A stretch of DNA of 64,000 nt from Clostridia bacterium. Its GTDB lineage: Bacteria > Bacillota > Clostridia > Christensenellales > Aristaeellaceae. Of the stretch, positions 16,668 to 26,308 are shown in pieces; position 1 is the first letter of the stretch; each line of letters starts with the position of its first letter. Position numbers and translations under genes: made by a program. The notes below the pieces were generated by a model that did no database searches, was not told the DNA's origin, and saw only the letters and a list, made by a program, of their open reading frames with translations. The stretch is taken from NCBI GenBank assembly GCA_017469265.1, contig JAFUGS010000026.1, positions 1 to 64,000 on the forward strand. The letters are read 5' to 3'.

Positions 16668-18137
16668 ATGAAGCTGCGGGAATTGATTGCGGAGACGCCA
16701 TATGTGCTGGAGACCCGGGGGAATCTGGATACAGAAATCCTGGAGATTACATCGGGCAGCCGGGATCGGACGGACCACGGGCTTTTTTTCTGCATTGTCG
16801 GCGCGCGGTTTGACGCGCATGATTATGCCTGGGAGGCCGTGGAAAACGGCTGTGTTGCGCTGATCGTGGAGCGGTTTGTGGAGCTGGACGTTCCGCAGGT
16901 CCGGGTAAGCAATGGCCGCGCCGCCATGAGCAGGGTGGCCATGGCGTTTTATGGCTATCCTGCCCGGAGCCTTCGGATGGTGGGTATCACCGGCACGAAG
17001 GGAAAAACGACCACCACGTACCTGCTCAAGAGCATTATCGAGAAGGCGGGCATGAAGTGCGGCCTCATCGGATCTACGGGCTCCATGATCGGGGAACGGC
17101 ATCTGGACGGGAAGCTGACGACCCCGGATCCCATTGACCTGCAGAAAATGCTTCGACGCATGGCGGATGAAGGGGTACAGGTTGTCTGCATGGAAGTCAG
17201 CGCCCACGCGATTGACATGTACCGGCTGGACGGTATGGTCTTTGAGGTAGGCTGCTATACCAACCTGAGCCAGGATCATCTGGATTATTTCTATACCATG
17301 GAGCGGTACTTTGAGACGAAGAAGCAGTTCTTCACCTCCGGCATGGTGAAAAACGCCGCGGTCAACGCGGATGATGAAAGCACCGCCAACCTGATTTCGG
17401 ATCTGCAGATGCCCTTTGTCACCTATGCCATTGCCATAAACGCGGATGTGTTTGCCCGGGATATTGAAATCACGGAAGAGGGCGTGCATTTCAGTATTCA
17501 GATGCAGGGGATGGATGATCTGCGTGTCCGTATGCGGATGACAGGCATGTTTAATGTCTACAATGCGCTGGCAGCAACCTCCTGTGCCCTGATCATGGGC
17601 ATTGAGCCGGAAAGGATCCGGGAAGGGCTGGAGGCGGTGGCTTCCGTTCCCGGACGGATTGAGATGCTGCAGACCGGCACGCCCTATAAGGTCATTCTGG
17701 ACTATTCGCACGCGCCGGAAGCGCTGCGGAACATTCTGAAGACGGTGCGCCAGTTCACGCGGAACCGCGTGATCGCGGTATTTGGCTGCGGCGGCGACCG
17801 GGATAAAGGCAAGCGCCCCATGATGGGCGAGATCGGCGGAAAGCTGGCGGATTACTGTATCCTGACCTCCGATAATCCCAGGACGGAAAACCCGCTGGTC
17901 ATTCTGGCAGCGATTGAAAAGGGCATCAAACCCACGGGCGGAAAGTACGAGGTGATCGAGAACCGCCGCGAGGCCATCCGCCGGGCCCTGGAGATGGCGG
18001 AGGACGGGGATGTTATCGTCCTGGCCGGCAAGGGCCATGAAACCTATCAGGAGATCATGGGCGTAAAGCGGCCATTTGATGAAAAAGTGATTGTCAGTGA
18101 GCTGCTGGTGGAAATGAAAAAGGAGGGGAAAGCATGA
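16668..18137 (+). CDS. murE: UDP-MurNAc-tripeptide synthetase, meso-DAP type
   Basis: Mur ligase of 489 residues that adds the third stem-peptide residue to UDP-MurNAc-L-Ala-D-Glu in the cytoplasm. The ATP-binding motif is GTKGKTTTTYL, and the DNPR motif (SDNPRTENP) is the known signature for meso-diaminopimelate rather than lysine. ATG 16668 (MKLREL) fits family starts and has AAGAGGT upstream; the in-frame ATG at 16608 would add 20 unrelated residues. Its end overlaps mraY by 4 bases. Confidence 0.95.
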   Translation: MKLRELIAETPYVLETRGNLDTEILEITSGSRDRTDHGLFFCIVGARFDAHDYAWEAVENGCVALIVERFVELDVPQVRVSNGRAAMSRVAMAFYGYPARSLRMVGITGTKGKTTTTYLLKSIIEKAGMKCGLIGSTGSMIGERHLDGKLTTPDPIDLQKMLRRMADEGVQVVCMEVSAHAIDMYRLDGMVFEVGCYTNLSQDHLDYFYTMERYFETKKQFFTSGMVKNAAVNADDESTANLISDLQMPFVTYAIAINADVFARDIEITEEGVHFSIQMQGMDDLRVRMRMTGMFNVYNALAATSCALIMGIEPERIREGLEAVASVPGRIEMLQTGTPYKVILDYSHAPEALRNILKTVRQFTRNRVIAVFGCGGDRDKGKRPMMGEIGGKLADYCILTSDNPRTENPLVILAAIEKGIKPTGGKYEVIENRREAIRRALEMAEDGDVIVLAGKGHETYQEIMGVKRPFDEKVIVSELLVEMKKEGKA

Positions 18138-19165
18138 TCTATCGGATGATGGCAGCCCTGCTTCTGTCCCTGCTGCTTTCCCTGGCCGTGGGGCCCGCTC
18201 TGATCCGACGGCTGAAGAAACTGCACTTTGGCACGGTGATCTACGAGCTTGGCCCGGCGCACCAGCAAAAACAGGGGACCCCTGTCATGGGCGGGCTGAT
18301 GATCGCGCTGGGAATGGTTGTAAGCCAGCTGCTGCTGCATCCCTGGCCCTGGCGGGGGGGATGGGACCTGGGCCTGGGACTGATGGGCGTCAGCCTGCTG
18401 AGCATGGCGGTAGGATTTGGCGATGACTGGATTAAGGCTGTAAAAAAACGCCATGAGGGCCTGACGCCGTGGCAGAAGATCGCGGGACAGGTGATTGTGG
18501 CGGCTGCCTTCAGCTGCTGGTGTTATTTCCACCCGTCCATCGGTAGCCGGATTCGGGTGCCTTTCACGGGCGCGGAATGGGATCTGGGAATCTGGTACCT
18601 GCCGGTCATGGCGCTGCTGATTATATTTTATGTCAACTCCACCAACCTGCAGGACGGACTGGACGGGCTGCTGGGAAGCATCAGCACGGTGTCCAACGGC
18701 GCGTGGGCAGCGGTGGTGCTGGTGACGGTGCTTCTGATGGGTGGAGACGTGGAGCTTTTTGCCCCGACGGGCATTTTCGCGATGGGCCTGGTAGGCGGCT
18801 GCGCGGGCTATCTGCGGTTTAACCGCTATCCGGCGAAGGTGTTTATGGGGGACACGGGCAGCATGTTTCTGGGCGGCGCGGGCATCGGCCTGGCCCTGGT
18901 GCTGCGGCAGCCCCTGCTGCTGGTACTGATCGGTTTCTGTCCGATCCTCAGCAGCGTCAGCGTGATCCTGCAGCGGTACTATTTCAAGCTGACCAGGCGC
19001 TTCAGCAAGGATCATCAGGGCAGGCGCATTTTCCGCATGAGTCCGATTCATCATCATTTTGAGAAAAAAGGCTACAGCGAAACGCAGATTGTCAGCATGT
19101 ACGCGGGGATTACGACGATCCTCAGCTGGATTGCCGTGCTGAGCCTGCTGACAGGGACGCGCTGA
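18134..19165 (+). CDS. mraY: Phospho-MurNAc-pentapeptide transferase
   Basis: Polytopic membrane enzyme of 343 residues that transfers phospho-MurNAc-pentapeptide to undecaprenyl phosphate (lipid I). Signature segments: HQQKQGTPVMGG near residue 47, NSTNLQDGLDGL near 173, FMGDTGSMFLGG near 236, and MSPIHHHFEKKG near 300. It begins in the murE stop (ATGA overlap). murF, which would supply its pentapeptide substrate, is not beside it. Confidence 0.96.
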   Translation: MIYRMMAALLLSLLLSLAVGPALIRRLKKLHFGTVIYELGPAHQQKQGTPVMGGLMIALGMVVSQLLLHPWPWRGGWDLGLGLMGVSLLSMAVGFGDDWIKAVKKRHEGLTPWQKIAGQVIVAAAFSCWCYFHPSIGSRIRVPFTGAEWDLGIWYLPVMALLIIFYVNSTNLQDGLDGLLGSISTVSNGAWAAVVLVTVLLMGGDVELFAPTGIFAMGLVGGCAGYLRFNRYPAKVFMGDTGSMFLGGAGIGLALVLRQPLLLVLIGFCPILSSVSVILQRYYFKLTRRFSKDHQGRRIFRMSPIHHHFEKKGYSETQIVSMYAGITTILSWIAVLSLLTGTR

Positions 19166-19215
19166 ACGAACGGTCTGAAACGGAAAGGAAAACCCTGACA
19201 AAGGGGGCAGAAGCC

Positions 19216-20574
19216 ATGGAATATGAAGGAAAAAAGGTGCTGGTTGTGGGCATGGCCCGCAGCGGAGTGGCCGCGGCGCAGCTGCTGCGGGCGCATGGCG
19301 CGGTGGTGACCGTCAATGACAGTAAGCCTGAAAGCGAGCTGGAAGGTCTGGAGACCCTGGAAGGACTGGCGCTGGAGCGCAGGTTCGGATGTCCGGCCAT
19401 GGAATTGCTGAATGGGCAGGATGTGCTGGTCATCAGCCCCGGAATTCCGGATACGGCTCCTTTTGTGGTGCGTGCGCGGGAAATGGGCATTTATGTCATC
19501 GGAGAGCTGGAACTGGCCTGGCAGCTGAGTCAGGGTACGCTGGTAGCGGTGACCGGAACCAACGGCAAAACGACGACGGTCTCCCTCCTGGGGGAGATTT
19601 TTCAAAATGCGGGACGTGTGACACATGTGGTAGGGAATATCGGATATCCATACTCCCTGGCCGCGCTGGTCAGCCGGAAAGAGGACGTAATTGTCTGTGA
19701 GGTGTCCAGCTTCCAGATGGAAACCGCGGATACCTTCCATCCGCATGTTGCGCTGCTGACCAATATTACGGAGGATCATCTGAACCGCCATGGTACCATG
19801 GAAGTGTATACGGAGATGAAGATGCGCCTTTTCAGCCAGCAGCAGTCCGGGGACTGGGCCGTATTCAACGCGGATGATCCCGCGCTGCAGGGACTGAGCA
19901 GGCAGGTCAGAAGCCATGTGCTGAAATTCAGCCGGAAGAAGACGGTGAGAGAGGGCGCTTTTGTACGCGACGGCAACATTGTTCTGCGGATGGGCGGAGA
20001 GGAAAAGACGATCTGCGCCGCTTCGGAGGTTCGGATTCCCGGGCCGCATAACCTGGAAAACGCGCTGGGCGCAGTATGCTGCGCGGCGGCCATGGGTGTA
20101 CCGGCTCCTGTGATTCGCCACAGCCTGAGGACTTTCCAGGGCGTTGAGCACCGGATCGAAAGCGTCCGGGTGCTGGATGACGTGGAATATTTCAATGACA
20201 GCAAGGGAACCAACGTGGACTCCACCCTGAAAGCGGTGGAGTCCATGGAGAAGCCCACGGTCATTATTCTGGGCGGATATGACAAGCATACCAGCTTTGA
20301 TCCTCTGAGCCGTCGGATGATGGAGCGAAAGGAGATTATTCGCGAGGCGGTCCTGATTGGCGAGACCGGGCCGCAAATCTCAGAAAGTCTGCATCGGGCC
20401 GGATTTGAGCACATCCACTGGGCGCAATCCCTTCGGGAAGCGGTGGAAAAGAGCCGGGCACTTGCTCAGCCAGGATGGAATGTCCTTCTGAGCCCGGCAT
20501 GCGCCAGCTTCGATATGTTTAAGGACTACGAGGAACGCGGTCGAATTTTTAAGCAAATCGTTCGAGAATTATAA
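19216..20574 (+). CDS. murD: UDP-MurNAc-L-alanine--D-glutamate ligase
   Basis: Mur ligase of 452 residues, the second amino-acid addition in the cytoplasmic pathway. It has an N-terminal Rossmann-like UDP-binding domain, the ATP motif TGTNGKTTTVSL near residue 114, HNLENALGA, and a C-terminal domain with NDSKGTNVDST. AAAGGGGGCAG at 19200-19210 precedes ATG 19216. In most dcw clusters ftsW and murG follow here, but neither does in this one. Confidence 0.95.
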   Translation: MEYEGKKVLVVGMARSGVAAAQLLRAHGAVVTVNDSKPESELEGLETLEGLALERRFGCPAMELLNGQDVLVISPGIPDTAPFVVRAREMGIYVIGELELAWQLSQGTLVAVTGTNGKTTTVSLLGEIFQNAGRVTHVVGNIGYPYSLAALVSRKEDVIVCEVSSFQMETADTFHPHVALLTNITEDHLNRHGTMEVYTEMKMRLFSQQQSGDWAVFNADDPALQGLSRQVRSHVLKFSRKKTVREGAFVRDGNIVLRMGGEEKTICAASEVRIPGPHNLENALGAVCCAAAMGVPAPVIRHSLRTFQGVEHRIESVRVLDDVEYFNDSKGTNVDSTLKAVESMEKPTVIILGGYDKHTSFDPLSRRMMERKEIIREAVLIGETGPQISESLHRAGFEHIHWAQSLREAVEKSRALAQPGWNVLLSPACASFDMFKDYEERGRIFKQIVREL

Positions 20575-20672
20575 ACAGACCGAAGTCTTGCTCCCCACGG
20601 AGGCGGACTGTTCTTCAGAGCGAGATGGCCCGGGACGCGGGGAAAGGCCATGGCGGAAAGGGGGATCCGGGA

Positions 20673-21680
20673 ATGGGAGAAGAAAACCATTCGTCCTGGC
20701 CGACGGACAGCCAGACACCGCTGCGGGACTGGCAGAAGGACAGCTGGTATGGACCGACGCTGGTCAGTGAAAATCCCTTTGACGAACCGGAGGACGCGCC
20801 GGAGCTGCGGGAGATGCGGAGTGAAAACCTGAACAATCGCAGCGGCGCGTTCTGGCAGCAGAACGCCGGACCGCAAATCACGGGAGGATATCACTTTGGC
20901 GGGCGGACGACGCAGGATACGGCCACGGCGCCCGCTGCCAGAGAGCCGGAAAAGAGACATCCGCTGCTTCTGACGCTGGTCTGCCTTGTGGCGGCCGGCA
21001 TTCTGGCGGGGGTATTGTACTACGGCGTATTCTCGATCCGGAATATTCAGGTCATTGGAAACAGCCAGGTTCCCACCAGTGAGGTGATTCGGGTAAGCGG
21101 CCTGCGCACGGGAATGCCCATTCTTTCCGTCAGCGCGGAACAGGTGGAGCAGAAGCTGCGGCAAAACCCGGTGCTGAAATTCCGTTACCTGCAGAAAGAC
21201 ATGCCCGGAACGGTTGTTCTGGCGGTCAAGGAAAGGGAAGTCTGCTGCTGGATAACATGGAATGGTATCATGTATACAACGGATAAACAGCGCATGGTGC
21301 TGTATGAAACAGAAGATCTGACGATCCGGCCGGCCAATCTGGTGCGGGTGGACGGTCTGAGCATCCGCTCCGGCGCACTGGTGGGCCAGACGCTGGTACT
21401 GGACAGCGTGGAACAGGAAACCATCTTTGGCAACCTTTTTCTGGAAATGAAGGTGCTTGGCTGTACGGAGCTGATCGAGGAAGCGGATCTGAGCAATGTT
21501 TCCTCGCTGCTCCTGACCACCCGGGACGGTTTTACGGTGGCCATGGGCGATGCGCAGAACCTGCACGCGAAGCTTCGGGCTATGCTGATCACCCGGGAAG
21601 AGCTGCTGTCCAGAGGGTACCAGGGAGGGGTCATCAATGTGATTCTGCCGGAAACCCCGGTTTACTCACCCGCGGTTTAG
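20673..21680 (+). CDS. ftsQ: FtsQ/DivIB-type division protein
   Basis: Single-pass membrane protein of 335 residues. A hydrophilic N-terminal cytoplasmic region of ~110 residues is followed by a transmembrane helix (LLLTLVCLVAAGILAGVLYY) and a POTRA domain (FSIRNIQVIGNSQVPTSEVI), then a FtsQ-like beta domain. It is the division-site scaffold that links FtsL-type proteins and septal synthases. ATG 20673 was chosen for the AAAGGGGGAT site at 20658-20667; the in-frame ATG at 20625 has a poor site. It is next to murD and upstream of ftsA, as in standard clusters. Confidence 0.88.
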   Translation: MGEENHSSWPTDSQTPLRDWQKDSWYGPTLVSENPFDEPEDAPELREMRSENLNNRSGAFWQQNAGPQITGGYHFGGRTTQDTATAPAAREPEKRHPLLLTLVCLVAAGILAGVLYYGVFSIRNIQVIGNSQVPTSEVIRVSGLRTGMPILSVSAEQVEQKLRQNPVLKFRYLQKDMPGTVVLAVKEREVCCWITWNGIMYTTDKQRMVLYETEDLTIRPANLVRVDGLSIRSGALVGQTLVLDSVEQETIFGNLFLEMKVLGCTELIEEADLSNVSSLLLTTRDGFTVAMGDAQNLHAKLRAMLITREELLSRGYQGGVINVILPETPVYSPAV

Positions 21681-21818
21681 GGGGACCGGATGGAATCAAG
21701 CGGAAGCAAAGCATCATTTTTCCGCGATGGACAGGGGATGCCAGGGCCTTGTCTGCCTGTCGGAATGCAAAAATGTTAAAAAAACGCAAAAAAATCGTAA
21801 TACAATTGGGCGAAATGC

Positions 21819-21847
21819 TTGCAATTCCCCAAAGATGGCGCTATAAT
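21819..21847 (+). promoter_or_regulatory. Strong promoter of ftsA-ftsZ
   Basis: TTGCAA at 21819-21824, a 17-base spacer, and a perfect TATAAT at 21842-21847, in a 234-base gap. ftsA-ftsZ can therefore be transcribed apart from the mraZ-led unit. Confidence 0.8.
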
Positions 21848-21914
21848 GAGCAAGGTTACATATATTTGAAGGGATCCGGCCGCCGTGCCGGTTCGCAGGG
21901 GGTAAGAAAAGGCA

Positions 21915-23102
21915 ATGAAAACCACCGTTGCTACCATCGACTTCGGGACGAGCAAGATCGTCACCCTGGTCGCCGAGAACAGCGGGAGTCAGCGCTGTGA
22001 CATTGTGGCCGCCGGGATCGCGAAATATGACGGCTATCTGGACGAGGGGTGGAACAACCCGCAGGAGCTGGACACGGCCATCCGCCAGTCCCTGGCTGAC
22101 GCGGAGGAACAGAGCGGCGCCAAGATCCGCGAGATCAACGTCGGGGTTCCAGGCGCTTTCACCCGGGTGTACGCGACAAAGGTTACCGTTCCGCTGAAAG
22201 GAACGGATCCCCGGGTTACCTCCCAGGATGTGAAAACCGCCTTCAAGATGGCGGCGGAAAATCTGGAGGAAATCCCTGGAGTGGTCATCCACTCAAGCCC
22301 TGCCTGGTTCATGGTGGACTCCAGCAAGAAAACGCTGGAACCTGTGGGCATGAAGGGCCGGGAAATGACGGCCTACATCAGCTTCGTGGTGGGCAACCGG
22401 TACTTCATCGATGATGTCAACACCCGGATGGCGGAGCTGGGCATTCAGGTGAGCGGTTTCTTTTCCACAACCGCCGGAGAGGGGATGCTCTACCTGGATG
22501 AGCAGGCTCGGGATCATACCAGCGTGCTGATCGACATGGGATACCTGAACACCGAGATCATCGGCATGGAAGGGGACGCGGTGGTCTATCACAAGATTAT
22601 CAACGCCGGGGGCGGGGATATCGCCGTGGCTCTGGCGGATGGACTGGACATCAGCCTCACCGCCGCGGAGGATATTAAGCGCAAGTTCGTCTATGGGATC
22701 GAGAGCGGGGACGAGAAATACGAGGTTCCCGGCACGGATGGGGAAAAGGCTTCCGCCTTTACCCGGGAGCAGGTAAAGCCCATTATCTGCAAAGCGGTGG
22801 ACGAGATTGCCGATGAGATCAAGGATGCGATCTTCAATGACTTTGGCAGCCTGGGCAACTGGAGCAGCATCTACATGACCGGCGGCGGCCTGAGTTTCAA
22901 CCGGGGCGGCAAGGAATACCTCAGCGGACGTCTGGGCTTCGCGGTGCAGGAGACGCCCCGCCGGACCACCAAGCTGAACAGTCACTGCTTTTCCAGCGCC
23001 CTGGGCCTGATGGATCTGATCATTGACACGATTGAACAGCAGCGGGCGCCGGCGTCCGGCGGCAGGCTGCTGGGGTTCTTCAGAAATCTGCTGGGCGGCT
23101 GA
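21915..23102 (+). CDS. ftsA: Cell division actin-like ATPase FtsA
   Basis: Actin-fold protein of 395 residues that tethers FtsZ to the membrane. It has an N-terminal phosphate-1 loop (TIDFGTSKIVTLV), a phosphate-2 loop around VLIDMGYLNTEI, an adenosine loop YMTGGGLSF, and a C-terminal amphipathic segment (GGRLLGFFRNLLGG) that fits the membrane-targeting helix. The glycine-rich GAG loops differ a little from Bacillus FtsA, but gene order (directly before ftsZ) and the C-terminal helix support the call over a MreB/pilus-type ATPase. Confidence 0.9.
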   Translation: MKTTVATIDFGTSKIVTLVAENSGSQRCDIVAAGIAKYDGYLDEGWNNPQELDTAIRQSLADAEEQSGAKIREINVGVPGAFTRVYATKVTVPLKGTDPRVTSQDVKTAFKMAAENLEEIPGVVIHSSPAWFMVDSSKKTLEPVGMKGREMTAYISFVVGNRYFIDDVNTRMAELGIQVSGFFSTTAGEGMLYLDEQARDHTSVLIDMGYLNTEIIGMEGDAVVYHKIINAGGGDIAVALADGLDISLTAAEDIKRKFVYGIESGDEKYEVPGTDGEKASAFTREQVKPIICKAVDEIADEIKDAIFNDFGSLGNWSSIYMTGGGLSFNRGGKEYLSGRLGFAVQETPRRTTKLNSHCFSSALGLMDLIIDTIEQQRAPASGGRLLGFFRNLLGG

Positions 23103-23138
23103 TGCCAGACGGAGAGAAAACATACGGAGGGAAAGACC

Positions 23139-24584
23139 ATGATTGAATTCCAGAACGAAGAACAGGACAGCTTCGCTTCCATTAAGGTTGTCGGGTGCGG
23201 CGGGGGCGGCAATAACGCAGTGAACCGCATGGTGGACGCCGGGCTGCGGGGCGTAGAGTTTATCTCCGTCAATACGGATCGGCAGGCCCTGAACCTGTCC
23301 GACGCCCAGGTCAAAATCCAGATCGGCGAAAAGCTGACCAAGGGCCTGGGTGCCGGGGCGGTGCCTGAGGTGGGCCGCCGGGCCGCGGAGGAAAGCCGGG
23401 AGGAAATCGCCCAGAGCCTGAAGGGCGCGGATCTGGTTTTTATCACCGCCGGCATGGGCGGCGGTACCGGCACCGGCGCGGCGCCGATCGTGGCGGAAAT
23501 TGCCCGGGATCTGGGCTGCCTGACCATCGCTGTGGTGACCAAGCCTTTCAATTTTGAAGGCAAGCAGCGGATGAAGAACGCTGAAAACGGCATCAACGAG
23601 CTGAAGCAGCATGTGGACACCCTGGTGGTGATCCCCAACGACCGGCTGCTGCAGGTGGTCAACAAGGGCACCACCATGCTGGAAGCGTTCCGCATCGCGG
23701 ATGATGTGCTGCGCCAGGGCATCCAGGGAATCAGCGATCTGATCGCTGTGCCCGCCATGATCAATCTGGACTTTGCCGATGTGAAGACGGTCATGGAATC
23801 CGGCGGCATGGCGCATATGGGCATTGGCCTGGGCAGCGGCGAAAACAAGCTGGTGGACGCGGCGAAGAACGCCATTTCCTCCCCGCTGCTGGAAACCAAT
23901 ATCGACGGTGCGCGCGCGGTGCTGATCAACGTGACCGGCGGCGCGGATATCTCCATTGTGGACATCAACGAGGCGGCCAACCTGATCATGGAAGCGGCCG
24001 ATCCCGACGCGAATATCATCTTTGGCGCGGGAATTGATGAAAACATGGGGGATGACGTCCGCATCACCGTCATCGCCACGGGCTTTGAGAAGACGCCCTT
24101 CCCCGCCCGGGAACCGGCGAAGAAACCGCGGGAAATTGAGCACGACCGGCTGTTTGGCAGCTTCGGAACCTCCGGGTTTGCCCGGAAGGAACAGGATCAG
24201 GCCGCGGCTTCTCCCTTCAGCGGCGGATCGGCTTTCAGCGCGACGGGGGAAACGCCCACCTTTATGGGAACCAGCCGGCCCAGCATGGGCGTGCCGGGTG
24301 GCCTGAACGCCGGGTCCTTCCAGACGGGCTTCAGCTATCAGCAGACGCCTGCTCAGCCGGCCATGGCACAGCAGACGCGCCCCTTCCAGGCGCAGCAGCC
24401 GCAGCAGGAGACAACGCCCTACGGGCAGGGACAGGTGTTCCAGAACACCGGGGCCCAGCAGCCGTACCAGCCCGCTTTTAACAGCAACGGACAGGTGACG
24501 GGCGGCTTCACCCCCATTCCGCAGACCCAGGCCATGAGCACGGACAGCCATGGGGTGCCCGGGTTCCTGCACCGGAAAAAATAA
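23139..24584 (+). CDS. ftsZ: Cell division GTPase FtsZ
   Basis: Tubulin-like GTPase of 481 residues that forms the Z ring. The nucleotide-binding [13 protein letters not shown], the tubulin signature [10 protein letters not shown] near residue 107, and the T7 region [11 protein letters not shown] near 205 are intact. After residue ~320 comes an unusually long linker of ~140 residues rich in Gln, Pro, Ser and Gly, then a short basic C-terminal peptide (VPGFLHRKK) expected to bind FtsA. AAGGAGG-like sequence precedes ATG 23139. A terminator follows. Confidence 0.97.
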   Translation: MIEFQNEEQDSFASIKVVGCGGGGNNAVNRMVDAGLRGVEFISVNTDRQALNLSDAQVKIQIGEKLTKGLGAGAVPEVGRRAAEESREEIAQSLKGADLVFITAGMGGGTGTGAAPIVAEIARDLGCLTIAVVTKPFNFEGKQRMKNAENGINELKQHVDTLVVIPNDRLLQVVNKGTTMLEAFRIADDVLRQGIQGISDLIAVPAMINLDFADVKTVMESGGMAHMGIGLGSGENKLVDAAKNAISSPLLETNIDGARAVLINVTGGADISIVDINEAANLIMEAADPDANIIFGAGIDENMGDDVRITVIATGFEKTPFPAREPAKKPREIEHDRLFGSFGTSGFARKEQDQAAASPFSGGSAFSATGETPTFMGTSRPSMGVPGGLNAGSFQTGFSYQQTPAQPAMAQQTRPFQAQQPQQETTPYGQGQVFQNTGAQQPYQPAFNSNGQVTGGFTPIPQTQAMSTDSHGVPGFLHRKK

Positions 24585-24598
24585 CACATGAATGCCAT

Positions 24599-24623
24599 GC
24601 GGCGCCGAAGGCGCCGCTTTTTT
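24599..24623 (+). terminator. Intrinsic terminator of ftsA-ftsZ
   Basis: An 8-bp GC stem (GCGGCGCC / GGCGCCGC) with a GAA loop and six T's. Confidence 0.93.
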
Positions 24624-24639
24624 CACGCGGATTCCATGG

Positions 24640-24668
24640 TTGAACTTTTCCGGCCTTCCTATTATAAT
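24640..24668 (+). promoter_or_regulatory. Promoter of solute-binding protein gene
   Basis: TTGAAC at 24640-24645, a 17-base spacer, and TATAAT at 24663-24668, just after the ftsZ terminator. Transcription would start about 30 bases before ATG 24704. Confidence 0.8.
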
Positions 24669-24703
24669 AACAGATTGAAAGACATTTCGAGGAGGAACGC
24701 CGG

Positions 24704-26203
24704 ATGATTCGAAAGATCATTACGCTGGCGCTGGCGGCGCTGATGCTGGCCGGGATGGCGGGCGCGCACGCGGAGGAGGGGCTTCATGCTCCGGATTTTC
24801 TGATGGAGGGATACGACGAAGCCAGCCATGACTGGGAGACCAACCGCTTTTTCCAGCGAATGCAGGAAAGGACAGGCATTGTGCTGGAACTGCGTCAGCA
24901 TACGGATCTGGAAGCCTGGACCGAGCGAAAGAAGGCGATCGCCGCGGGAGAGGATCTGCCGGACGCGTTGTTTAAGGCCCAGCTGACCCCGGCGGAAACC
25001 ATGGACATGGCGGAAAGCGGGATCCTGATCGATCTGAAACCCTATCTGGCGGAATACGCGCCCGATCTGTGGCGGCTGCTGGAAGCGAACCCGGATTATC
25101 TGGCCGCGGTTACGCTGCCGGACGGGACCATTCCCGCGCTTCCGGCCATCAATGAGCTGGCGCCCAACGATCTGATGTGGATCAATACATCCTGGCTGCA
25201 GACGCTGAAGCTGGAACTGCCTGCCACGGCGGAAGAGCTGACGGAGGTTCTGCGGGCATTTAAGACCGGGGATCCGAACCGCAACGGCCGGGCGGACGAA
25301 ATCCCGCTGACGTTCATCGGCATGTGGGAGCTCCGTTTCCTGGGGCACGCCTTCGGGCTCGTGGACAATGATTATTACCTTCACGTGAAGGACGGGACGG
25401 TTGCGTCCGGCCTGACCACGGAAGAAAACCGGGCTTTCCTGACCTGGCTGCATCAGCTGTGGGAGGAGAACCTGCTGGACCATACGGGATTTGTCACCAT
25501 GGATTCCCTGCGGCAGATCACGGACAGCAAGGCGGCGATTCCCTATGGACTGATCCTGTCCAACACGCCCCTGTCCGTTGTTCCGGCAACCGCGCTGGAA
25601 CAGTATGCCGCGCTGATGCCGCTGACCTGGAACGGACAGCAGACCTATCGTGAGCTGGTGGGCCCGCTGACCCGGGGGACCTTTGCGCTGACCCGGGCCT
25701 GCGTGTCTCCGGAGAAGCTGGTTGCGTGGGTCAATACCCTGTATACACGGGAAGGCAGCCTGTTGCTGCAGGTTGGCCAGGAAGGGGAAGAATACTTCTG
25801 GAACGAAGACGGAACCTGGGACTGGATGGCGGATCTGGAGACGGTAGCCAATGATGTGCTGCCCAACAGTACCCTCAGTGACGGCGGCGTCGCGCCAGGC
25901 CTGGTGGAGCGGGACTTTCAGAGCAAATACACGGACAGTGCCACGCATCGGATCGTGGAGGATATGAGCGCGGTGGCGGAAAAAAGTGAACTGCCCTTCC
26001 CACAGGTATTCCTGAGCGCCGAGCACCGGGAACGGGTTGCCGCGCTGCAGGCGCAGATCGCTCCCTTCGCGGAAGGACAGATGGCTGCTTTTGTGACCGG
26101 GGACACAGCCCTGACGGATGAAAGCTGGAACGCGTTTATCCAGGGACTGACGGATCGGGGGCTGCCTGAAATGATGGCCATCTGGCAGGAGTATGTGCAC
26201 TGA
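24704..26203 (+). CDS. Extracellular solute-binding protein without lipobox
   Basis: Protein of 499 residues. Its signal peptide (~residues 1-23) ends in AGAHA|EE, a signal peptidase I site. No Cys follows, so it is not lipid-anchored as most Gram-positive ABC binding proteins are. The body resembles family-1 carbohydrate-type solute-binding proteins; GDPNRNGRADEIPL (~residue 188) matches the calcium-loop DPNxNGxxDEIP motif typical of that family. No permease or ATPase gene is adjacent. Galactokinase follows, suggesting but not proving a sugar link. It may be a free or wall-associated binding protein. Confidence 0.8.
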   Translation: MIRKIITLALAALMLAGMAGAHAEEGLHAPDFLMEGYDEASHDWETNRFFQRMQERTGIVLELRQHTDLEAWTERKKAIAAGEDLPDALFKAQLTPAETMDMAESGILIDLKPYLAEYAPDLWRLLEANPDYLAAVTLPDGTIPALPAINELAPNDLMWINTSWLQTLKLELPATAEELTEVLRAFKTGDPNRNGRADEIPLTFIGMWELRFLGHAFGLVDNDYYLHVKDGTVASGLTTEENRAFLTWLHQLWEENLLDHTGFVTMDSLRQITDSKAAIPYGLILSNTPLSVVPATALEQYAALMPLTWNGQQTYRELVGPLTRGTFALTRACVSPEKLVAWVNTLYTREGSLLLQVGQEGEEYFWNEDGTWDWMADLETVANDVLPNSTLSDGGVAPGLVERDFQSKYTDSATHRIVEDMSAVAEKSELPFPQVFLSAEHRERVAALQAQIAPFAEGQMAAFVTGDTALTDESWNAFIQGLTDRGLPEMMAIWQEYVH

Positions 26204-26308
26204 AGCGGAAACGGAAAAGCACGGACGGAGAGATGGCCCCTTCCGCTGCATGACGGGTTACAGTCAATCTGCCACAACGCTCCTTCGCGGAGAGCAGGAG
26301 GAATGAGG

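Noticed and set aside
21915..23102. FtsA call replaced by pilus or MreB-type ATPase
   Set aside because: The C-terminal amphipathic helix and direct position before ftsZ favour FtsA, despite moderate divergence.
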